DNA of 64,000 nt from Apoderus coryli. Its lineage: Eukaryota; Arthropoda; Insecta; Coleoptera; Attelabidae. The stretch's first letter is position 1. Each line of letters starts with the position of its first letter. Shown piece after piece: positions 36,501 to 48,500 of this stretch. The translations under genes were made by a program, and so were the position numbers. Location: assembly GCA_911728435.2 (NCBI GenBank), contig OU452205.1, forward strand, positions 18,172,260-18,236,259, written 5' to 3'. A model generated the notes under the pieces. That model ran no database searches. It worked only from the letters and a program-made list of their open reading frames with translations, and had not been told where the DNA came from.

Positions 36501-39500
36501 TAATTATTATTAAAACTCTGTTTCGTTACGCAGGTCATTTTTGATTATATTATAACTTGACGGGAAAGTTTTGGGGTGACACAACCGATTTTTTTATTTT
36601 TTGCTTGTTGAAAACGTCTCTTTTAACCACCAATACTTCGCTATTGATGGCCTATTTTCTATTTGTTTTCTTTACTTGCTCCTTATATGGCGTTTCTAAC
36701 ATCTCTGTAAAACTTAGGTCCTTGTTTGTGTTCCGTTTCTTAGACACTTTCTTCATGTAAGTTCTCATTCTTATCTTGTTTTGTAAAATCGTCCTTACTT
36801 TGTTTTCCGACTGTGCCACTTGTTCTAGGATTCCTTGTTGAACTACATCTTCCCGAGTTATTTCTTCCTATTTGTTTGTATTTTTCTCCTTATCTTCCAT
36901 TCTTCTTTCTTCCTCTGATGTAAAAGTTTCAGATAACGTGTCACTATACAAAGATATGTTATCACTTGACCTGCCACTATCGCTAATTGATGAAGTCCAC
37001 ATTTTCTTGGTTTTTTGTTTTTATTGTCTTGGTGGTTTTGTTTGCTTTGGAGGTGTATTTTCTATGAAACCTTGTTAACAGTTCATTCATTTAAGGTTTA
37101 AACGGTCATGCTTCCTTTTTTCGCCATGATAGTTAAAGTTTCAGGTCTTAGATGGTCGCACCGCTTTAGCCTTTGCCCTTTAAATAAAATGGTTGGGCAA
37201 ATTCTTACTCTACTCGCGTTGCCGCTGGAAACCACTGTCACATTTTCTCGTCAGGTGCACTCGCTTTGCTCCTTTTTTAGCCAGAACACTTTGTTGATGA
37301 TGCAATGTTAACCTGCATCCCTTCTCGTCTACGTTGTATATCCTTTCTGGTATATCCATCAAATCAAGCTCCAATAAGACTTTCCTAAGTTTGTGAGCTA
37401 TATGATTTTTCTCACAGTAGTTAAAAACACATTTTCGTAGAATCAGTTTGGTTATATGATAACCCACTTCACCTAGTCGTATGATTCGGGACACCAATTT
37501 GGCTTAATTTTCTTAAGGGAAGAAATTAAATGGTTTGCCGTTATTAAAATTGATTCGCAGCAAAAAATAGCCATTAAATCATTTGAACAGCATACAAAGA
37601 TTTTGCTTGCAATAAATAAAAATCAGGCTGCAACTCTTATTCTGCAAAAAATGCTACAAACTGTCAAGAATTTAACCGATATCAGTCCGCTTGTATCATC
37701 TGTGGTCGCTTAATTAACAGTCGAGCTGCGAAATGATTACTTGGCCAGCAAGATTTTACAATTGGTCAGTAAAAAAAAAAGTCTAGAAGTAGTTTACTTG
37801 AGAGGTTTGCATATTAAAAGAATGGTTATCAATATAAATCATTGGATTGCGTTTGTTTTGAATAATCGGCAAAGTTCGTTATTGTGGGCGGAGCGAAAGC
37901 AGTTCGCGTGATACGAGTAGCCAATTGCGTGCGTATGTTTTCATTTTTTGTTTAGTAGCAGTCAAGTTGCCGTGTTATTAACGTGTTTGATAGTGATTTT
38001 TATTCGTTTTGGTATTTTGCGATTATTAGAAGTGTAAAATGGATGATAATAGTAATGATAAAAACGATGAAGAAAAAATACGACTAATTCCCGAGTACGA
38101 ATCGGACACGGACCGCAGCAGTGACAATGAAGCACCAGTGGTTAAGAAAACTAAGTTGTTTTTGGATTGGAACTTTATTCAAAAGTTTGAGAACTGTAAA
38201 CAAGCTGAAACAGTCATTAAATCTGAAGGTACTTGGTCATTACATTATCGTCACGAAACTGAAGACGGAAAAAAAAGATACTATAGGTGTAATAAGTTGA
38301 AAAGACGTGGTCCACAATGCTCTGCAAAAATGTATTTATTATTTGAAAATACTTCAGATTCTGTGTTAATGTTCAAGACTAATGCTGATCACGACCATGA
38401 CGAAAAAAAGGAGTGTACCTCGTTGTACGGCCTGAGTGACACTGTGAAGAGTGAAATTAATAAAATATTTGATTTAAAAATGAAACCAAAAGCAATAATG
38501 CAAAGTCTCACAAAAATGGGAAATATTAAAGTTCCTAAAATGACTCAGTTAAGGAATTACTTGAGTGATCGACGTCGTGCTATATACGGCCAGCCGACTA
38601 TAAGTTTAGGAGAGCTTGAGGCTTGGATACATTCACACTCAGACCTTCCTTTGGATTCGCATAAAGTTTTTGTGATTTGTTACCAAATTGATGACAGTGA
38701 CGAAAAAAATCCAGCTTTTCGCTTTGTTATGTCAACAAAATATTTAATTGAAATTGCAAAAGGTTCCAGCGTTGTTCACGCTGATGCTACGTACAAAATC
38801 ATCTGGCAGGGTTTCCCTGTTTTGGTATGTGGAACCACCGATAAAAACCGAAAGTTTCACCCTGTTTGTTTAACGGTATCAAGCAATGAACAAAAAGAAG
38901 ATTTTAAATTGATGTTCCAAGGACTTAAGGACCAAATACAAGAAATCTTTGAAAGTTCATGGAATCCAAAAGTATTAGTTTGCGATGCTGCTAAAAGCAT
39001 CCAAAATGCATTTCTTGAGGTTTTTGGACAAGATGTGGTAGTTCGCATGTGTTGGGCACACGCAAAGAGAAAAATTCAAGAGCGGATAGAAAGGATAAAA
39101 AACAAAGAACTGCGCAATGAGATCCTAAATGATGTTGATACATTACATTCTATTACAGACAAGAATATATTTGATTCAGCTTCTGAGGCTTTTCTGGAAA
39201 AATATAAAGATCAGACTGAATTTGTCACTTATTTTATAGCACAGTGGTTAGTACAAAATCGCAATTGGTTTTTGGGCGCGGCTCCAAATTCTCCATCAAC
39301 CAACAACGCTCTGGAGTCTTTTAACAGAGTAATAAAGGATAGCGATACCCTTCGAGAACGTGTTCCTCTGTCCAGGTTTTTGGTGGTTGCAAAAGAAATG
39401 ATAAGCCAGTGGTCTAATAAATATATTACTAATCCAGAAGACAATTACGTTGCCAAAATACCCTCTTTAACTACCAAGGACTGGACAGATGCCTACCAGT

Positions 39501-42500
39501 GGGCAAAATTACCCAAAGAGATGACTGTAGTACGTAAAGATGACAACTATAATTACTATCAAATTCCTGGCGGTCAAGCAACTAATTGTGAAATCTATGA
39601 TGCACGGTGGGAAAGTTTTGATGATTTTAAGAATCAAAATTTCAGTAAGTGGCTTGTCTTACTGCCTATTGAAAAAAATGAATGGAGAAAGGGAAGATGT
39701 GATTGTCCAGCTTTTTTTAATTTCTATACATGCAAGCACGTGATTGGTTTGGCGATTCGCTTAAAGTATACGATGCCTCCGCCTGAAGCTAAAAGTATTC
39801 CCATAGGGGAAAAAAGAAGACGTGGCCGGCCCTCAAAGGCTAAGCGAGCATTAATAATCCAATAAGAATAAAACTAATTGTTTGTTTAAATAATTATTTG
39901 ATATATTACATAATTATTTTATTACTTTGATGTACCTGGGCATTTTGATTTTGATCACATAATTATAAAAATAAAACAAATTGTTTATTTGTTTGTCTTT
40001 GTCATAGTTGCACTCATTTTGTGAATCACCAGGTAAGATTTTATTGCTATTTTATTTGATGACTAAAATTAAATATTTTGCTTACCCGCTGATTGCTTGC
40101 TAATATCTGATTAAAAGTGGGTCGCTCATAGCAGCTTATATATTTAATTTGCGTACCAAAATAATTTAGAGCACTCTAGTATGACATTAATTACTGACTG
40201 ATTCAGAAATGTTTGCTGTCCATAAGTTGCTAACCAACTAGCCATTTTGGCTGACCGATTACATTTTTCTGTTCACAAAAATAAGAATATTTTGCTAACC
40301 ATTTAAATGATACCCTTTTCTTAACACCGCTTTTCTTCCAAGGGGCTGCTTTTTATTTGTATTTTTGCTTATGTAATGACTTAAAGTTATGTTAAATCCG
40401 GTATTTTTGACTCTCCATTTTGAACGGTCAGTAAGGCTTGTTGAAGATTTTTTTCAGTCCACTGTGATTGCAAACCCTTGCTGTGTAAGGCGACATCTGC
40501 AAAAAAGTAATACTTTAAAAATGTTAACATGAATCAATGTATGTAGCTAACGGTAATACGTCCAGTGCGCAAATTACTTATATTTAGGCATGGGCATATT
40601 AAAAACTATGTAGTGTAGTAGTATTTCCTGTAATTTATAAACTAATTTTTAGGCCATCTTAGGAAAAAATTACACTAAAATAATCGCAAGAGAACACAGT
40701 TTGAGACGTTAAGCGTTTTAAACTGTTCATCTTTCACGACTCCAAGTCTCAAACTAAATTCAGAGTTCAGATCAGGCGCATACTGCTATCAAAGATTAAT
40801 TTACATTAATCTTTGCTGCTATAAATGGTGTCCGTTAACACCTGCTATGCGATCTGGTAGTCTGTAGCTTAAGCAAGTAGAAATTATGAGGTGTGGGCAT
40901 ATTACCAACATGGGCATTTTCCCTTCACATACCTCACAGTAAAATATTGTACAAATATGCATACCATGAATTCCAATGATGCAATATTTAGGGAGGGCAA
41001 ACACAGTAGGTGTGTAAGTATACCTTAAAAGCATAAAATCGAAAGATCTACAGAGAAGGGAGTATTTAGAATATGTGATTTTTAAACTTTTCATTGGAAC
41101 TTGGCCAACTGTGCCGTATGAAATGAGAAATCGATCCACCTAAGATATTCATAATATGTTTTTTAATTAAACCACAAGAAAAGTATTGTTCAATTCTGAC
41201 GCAGAATTAAAGTTCCAGCTAGAAACTGGTTTAGTGAAAAGCTGCTTTTATCAGCAACATAATTATGCATTAAAAAAAAATAATTATTTGTAAAAAAAAT
41301 ATCTAACAGCATATGTGTGTGTTTCTATTGAATATTTTTCGTAGGTCGTAGGTAAAAAAATGTACACGTATACTTTGTAACATTTAAAATATTATTATTT
41401 GGTTTTAGTTCAATAGATGGATTGTTTGACAAAACTAAACGCAATGCACATGTCCCGTACTGGAACTATTTCATACTAAAATACCAATTTTTCATATTAT
41501 ATTTCGTAGCTGGTTTAAAGAAAACCGACACAGAATGGTTGGAGGGATATTCTATGAAGAATCTGGGGCATCATTGGGTGTTTATACCATTTAAGTATGT
41601 CGTTCAAAATATTTTGACTATTGTTTTCTTTTTAATTTTTATTTTAGGACAATCTTGACCATTGATCAAATTGATTATTTGGTTGTACATTGGTTGGGGT
41701 TTCTTCTGGATTTAACTATTGGATTTTGGATGTTGGTTGATTTTACGAGACCATTGGCAATGGTTTTTTGTGCCATGTTTCATTTGATGAATTCAAGACT
41801 GTTCCGTATAGGTAAATGTTGAAAATTCTAGTTTTATATTGTCTAAAATTTTATCATACAAGTAGTAGGTAAATAAGGGTCACTGTTTCAATAGCTTGTA
41901 TTACCATGTGATAGGCTTAATAGTACATTTTTGCTGTATGAAATCGGTCTAGATTTCCTCTGCTATTTATTTGCCTTAATGTGAAGTATGGTTTTCTATT
42001 TATCTTATTTGTTTTCAATGGAAATTTTGAATTCGGTTGATAAAATTAAAACATCTTAACTTGTTTATATTCGAACATACCTTATGTGCATATATCTTTC
42101 ACAGATTGCTTATCTGCTGCAATATCTTAATGGCTATAGTATATTCAAATATATTTCCTTTTCGATCATGCAAATGACAAGCAATTTGTTACTTTATAGA
42201 TATTAATATCATGCCATCCATTAGTTGAATATACCAACAAATATTATTGAAAAATTGTAAAACAAAGCTAGATATAGGCATTGTTCATAAAATAATAGTT
42301 TTAAGGTTGATTTTCACAGTATAGTACTGCTCGACTATGAGCCTATCGTATTGTTTTGCTGCGAATCGAAAAAACAGCATGTCATAAAAGATGCACGTCA
42401 TTTTCATATATATACAACTGTGCTGCCATTTGGTAACATTCAAATAAAAAAATGGAATAAAGGAATTTAAGAAACAAAAAATTACATTAAATATCTAAAT

Positions 42501-45500
42501 ACTTTATTGTCTAACAGGTACAACCCAATAATAATAAATCTAAGCAGAAACGAGAAATAAGTAAAAAATTCTAATACTGGAAAATATCTTTAGGACTTGA
42601 GCATTCTAATTATTTATTTTATTATTATATAATATTTGTTTGTTTATACAACCACCTTAGGCGTCTTACCTCTCTACAGCCTTCAAAGAAGGGGTGCAAG
42701 AAACAGTGACTTCACAAATATTTTCTGTGTCCATGTAAACCACTTCCATATCATCCGTACTACTCGCAATAGTATGTTGTGACAAAACATGGTTGGTAGA
42801 ACTTTTATTCTCAGCAATTTCATGGAGGATTCTATAATTAAGTATATTCCAGTTTAACAACAGAATTCAAACGAACTTTGTATACCTACACAACGTAGGA
42901 AATATATTCTTGACATACATATCATGCATTTTTGACAGACTGCTTTTAAGTAAACAGTGTCTTGATATCAAACGATTAAGAATTTAACTTCCACTCTCAT
43001 TTACATAATCTCTTTTTTTCAACAAAAGTTGGGGAACTGCATCGGGTACGAGGGTGATTCTCTTGCCGTTTTCTCTACAAATGATATCTTCTGCAGCGAA
43101 ATGCTTACTGCATATGACATTCCCATCACATACATTTTCTGTACTAGGATCCCAATGCCCGCATCCAAACAACATGTCTTTTTTTTTTTGTCAAGCTAAA
43201 AATGAGTATCATGTCAGTGGTATCATATTGACTCAAACTGAGACTGTTAGAAACCCGAAACAATAACTTACTGAAAATATTTAATACCAGGAATGAGACC
43301 TTAATTTTTACACCACAACACTATACACCTCATTGTTTGTTAAATAAACGAACTAAAACCAAAATAACAAATAGGTATATCTATCAACAATTAAAATATA
43401 CCACGAATAAAACCATAACTCAATTATAAAACCTATCTGAATTGTTGTGAAGCCGACTCTGACAGATATTCCCACTACGAGAAACGTCATTTGCGAAAAC
43501 AGACGCTGTTGCGAAATCTCCTAAATTTAATAAGATTTGGAAAAAAATGTTTCGTTCATATTGCTGAAAACTAAACAGTATGCAATTTTACCGATAACAT
43601 TTAATTATTTGATTTTGTCAAGCAGTTTCGTATGACGCAACATATGGATTTATTTATAAAACAGATATGTCGCATAAATTCTGTAAGGCGAACGACAAAA
43701 TAGTTTTAAATATGGCAGCTCTGTACTGAAAATAAGTTACTGAGGAGCATGCGTAGTTCGTGAAAACTCTGCATACCCGTTACACTTTTTGGTATTCGGC
43801 TGGATTTAATTAGCATTCTAGAGTACATATATAATATAAGATTTCTATGGTCAGAACACGGTGGTAACCCCGCAAGAAGCTAGACCCGTTTGTGAAATTG
43901 GTGTTTGTGCTCTTGTTGTGGTAGGTACATATGTTGTTATGATAGTTGGTTGTGGGCAGTAATGAAGAACCTTTGATTATTCTTGTTCAAGAACATGAAT
44001 TTAGCACATAGAGATTATGACAATAATCTTATTAAAAAAAATATATGGAAGGAGATTGCGAAACCTTTATCTACAACTGGTAATTTGATAATTTTTATAA
44101 GCTCTTATTTAAATTCACTTGAAGTAAGTATATGATTATTTTCACCTTTTTAGGGTATTTTATAAAAGCTTGTTTTTAAATAAAATTTTATTTGTAAATT
44201 TTGTCATTTGTTCCTTCTTCGTCAACCTCAATCACAACGTAGCAATCCTAATCAGTTTCCGTTAGCGGATTATTATACAGATTATAAAATACATACTTAC
44301 TGATTCTTTATTCTAAAAATTAGAAGAGTATTTACCTTGATTAAAATTGTTTACAGTCGACGTTTGTAAAAACAAATGGACATTATTGTGTAGTTATGAT
44401 AGGCGAGTTTTACATAGAAGAAAAACAGAAGTGGCCAAGAGATTAAAAAATGGAGATTTGAGACTCAGATGGAATTTTTGAAGCCTCGTTTACATGCAAG
44501 AGAGTTAGTGTGTACATTTTCATATTATTTGTGTAATACATAAACCAAAGATTAATATTAATATTTGCCTAAACTATAATGAAAATATTGTAAGACGATT
44601 TCCAATTTTCAAAATTCGCAAATGAAAATAAACGATGAGATGAAAAATAGCAAAGAAAATGTGCATGAATAATCTGATTTCGTAGTTCAGTCGGAGGTGG
44701 AGGATACAGACTCCATTTACAGAGAGACGCGTGGGCTCTAACATCAATATAGAATTTTCCTATAAAGAAACCTTCATTAAATGGTTTAGATACTATTTCT
44801 ATCTCAAAAATAGTCATTTTATGAGAACTTTGAACTGTTTTGGTAAATATTAATACAGGGTGTGCAAAATATCACATCAAACATGAAAATGAGAACACTG
44901 TCAAGAGTAAATATTTCTAGATAGAAATCACAATATTTTATAGTTTTATGTTATTAACCAATAAAAATAAGGGTAAATTTGTCAAAGGGTGATGGTTGCC
45001 TTATAGAAAAATTTTATATTGGTATAACCGGAAGTGTCAATAAAGTATTTTACCTCCTCTGCCCCCTTCGACATAGTTACACTGCCAAATCGATCTGTAG
45101 ATAGAGACAGATCGATTTGGTTCCCGGTGGGCCACCCTGTATAAATTATATATTTTTTCGATTCTACTTGTAACTCTAAAGATAGTTCATGTATGCCTAT
45201 GTCTAGATGTTTCTGAAATATTTGAAATTTTATGTCAAAAATTACGCTTGCAAATTAATCAATAATTACAATATTTTGTTATATGGAAACTTTAATAATT
45301 TATTTATGAATTGGTTGTTACATAATATAGCAACACTTAAGAGGGGAATCTGAAATGGTTACTTACAAAAATGTCCGATGGTGGCGCTAGTGAATCTCAT
45401 TGAATATCAAATTATTCATTTCTTAACTTATAGTAATTTTCTAGAATATTTTAATACGTTCTTCTCCTCAATAGGTGTCGCCAAAAATTAATACATAGTG

Positions 45501-48500
45501 GCACAAAATATCATATTTCTATTTTGCGTAAATTATTTTCACATTCTTTTTTGTGCTAGCATTCTTATACGTTTGATGCTTATCTTCGCTTAGACTAGTT
45601 ATAGTTATATACTATTATACATAAAAAGGATGAATGTAAAAAAACTGGTTTTATTTACGATAAATAGTCAAGATTTTTAAATATTTTCAACATATTATTT
45701 TTTTGCCAAGCCTCTAAATTTTCACAAATTGATGATTTGTGTGAAAACCGTAAAACATAGGTATATGACACCTTAAACTGAATCCCAGTTATTTTTGAGG
45801 GACTATTAAATACTCCAATACAGGGTGTTCTATTTAAAAAACCAGAACAATGATAATACATGCTTATCTCTTCTTTGGACCGACCTGTATGCTTGCAGTG
45901 TTTTTCAAAATGTATTAGGTTAGCCCTGTTGTTTTAGTTTGTCAGTTTCAAAACCATGAGATGTTTTTTTCATGCATCAAAGAGTGTCTTTCCTAACTAT
46001 GATAATACATACTTATCTATTCTTTGGACCGCCCTGTATGCTTGCAGTGTTTTTCAAAATGTATTAGGTTAGCCCTGTTGTTTTAGTTTGTCAGTTTCAA
46101 AACCATGAGGCGTTTATTTCATGCATCAAAGAGTGTCTTTCCTAATAGTATACAATGTGTCCAGAAACTAATGGACCAAGCGAAAGCCACAAATTGTAGA
46201 GCAGATTTCATGGCAAACTTCTAATGCGAAATTTCTTCCGAAAGCAGTTATAGTTTTTAAAAGAAAGCGAAAGCGCCTTTAGCCATTGGAGTGAAAGGTG
46301 ACAAAGATATTTCCCTAAATAGAAGCATTCGTTAGCCATACACTGCTGAATTAAATATGCGAACATAGGCGTCCAAACGGGTATCAACGGACATTTCTAA
46401 TAAAAACTTCTTTGTCACTAACTTTTCGAGAATTCTGAGATCATTCTTAGGAAATATGAGGTATTCTTATCTCAAGATGATAGAATGCTGCATTTTCGAG
46501 AAAAATTAAGTTTTAGTTTAATATGCGGTTTAACATAGTACCTATCTATTTGATTTACGATTGGTACATTACTTATTTTAACAGTAAAAATTTAAAAAAT
46601 TAAGTAGGGTATTAGGTATTGTGAGTATTTACAGGGTGTCACAAATATAAGAAATGAATCATAGTTGTGTTTTTTTAAATGGAATGCCCTGTATATGAAT
46701 ATATTTTTAGATTCCCCGTTCAAAATAAACCTAACTTTCATTAAAGTACATCTCACCTAAACCTGACAGTTTTTTAAATATTTAAATTTTTATAAAATAT
46801 AGACATAATATGAATGAAAAAATTCACACCTAATTGTTTGTTCTTTTTAAGCCAGTCTGGGCTGATAAATATACCCACTCATCACTTGTTACGCTAAATA
46901 TAAAAAGCCCCCAATACTAAATACAGGGTGTCCAATAATATAACTTATATGAACGTAAAGTTTAATTCTAAATAACTTGTTTATTTCAAATGGAACACCC
47001 AGTATAAGAGGTCAAAATTAGATGCATAAAGTAATTATCTGTCAAATATTATAATACTTTCCTATGAATAACTTTTGACGTTTTTGTGGAAAATGCACAT
47101 ATTCATGATATTAGGCGATTTTGAAATTGAATCTCTTAGTTTCATGTATTTAATGATGCAAAAATTAAAGTTTTCTTATAGATATGTATACTTATCTTTA
47201 ATTTTGCATGGAAGAGGCACACATATTGGCAATAAGAGGAAGAATTTTCAAAATTATAATATTTATCAAGTCAGCCATGAGAATTTGAGAAGAAGAGAAT
47301 ACATTTTTGTAATTTAATATTTACTGTCAAATAGTCGGTTGAAAATTCTTACCTAAGAGTTGAGAATTTTTCATAAAACAGTTTTTTATCTGTGACATTT
47401 GATTTAATTCACTTCAATTCAAAAATGCGAACCTATTCCAAAGGAGAAAGCATACACATGATTTTTATTCTGGGAGAATGGTCCAAAAACGCTTTACTGG
47501 AATCGCGAGTTTACGCTCAAAGGTTCCTGGCGCAAAATCACCCCAAAAAAGCGGCCTTCGAGAGGCTGTTAAGGCAGTTTAACGAAAGATACCACCCAAA
47601 TACAGTGCAACTGCATCAAGAACTTTTCAATATTGATTTTAAATCGTGTTGAATTTTGTAAATGGGCCAGGAACAAAATCATCGCAAATGAAAACTTTTT
47701 TAATTTTGAAGGAGCAAATAAATGAAGCGTTTAGAAGCGTTACACCAGATTAAAGTTGTTGAAGGATTAAGAAAAGGATTGAAATGTGCCTAGAGTCCAA
47801 TCATTTTGAACATTTATTATAAAATTTATCAGTTTTTATGTATTTAAGTTAAAAATGTATTTATTTATTATGTTATTGTTTAAATTATGGTTTGTCAAAT
47901 TCTCATGGCTGACTTGACGAATATAATTTTGAAAAAGTCTTCCTATACCAATATGTGCTTTTTCCATACATTAAAAAAATATACATATCTATAAGAAAAC
48001 CTCATAGTGATTAATAGATAATTAATTTCATCACCATCAAATACAGGGTGGTCTACATGAAATTAACAGGTTCAATTAAAAATTCGCATAATATTATGAA
48101 TATGTGCATTTTCCACGAAAACGTCAAGAGTTATCCATAGGAAAGTATTATAATATTTGACAGAGAATTACTTTGTGCATCTAATTTTTACCTCATATAC
48201 AGGGTGTTCCATTTGAAATAAACAAGTTATTTAGAATTAAACTTTACGTTCATATAAGTTATATTATTGGACACCCTGTATTTAGTATTGGGGATTTTTT
48301 ATATTTGGCGTAACAAGTGATGAGATATTCATCAGCCTAGACTGGCTTAAAAAGAACAAACAAATAGGTGTGAATTTTTTCATTCAAATTATGTCTATAT
48401 TTTTATTAAAACATAAATATTTAAAAAACTGTCAGGTTTAGGTGAGATGGGCTTTAATGAAATTTAGGTTTATTTTGAACGGGAAATTGATTCATATACA

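Noticed and set aside
38857..39444. Minus-strand frames inside the MULE gene
   Set aside because: Antisense shadows of the intact 608-residue plus-strand gene.
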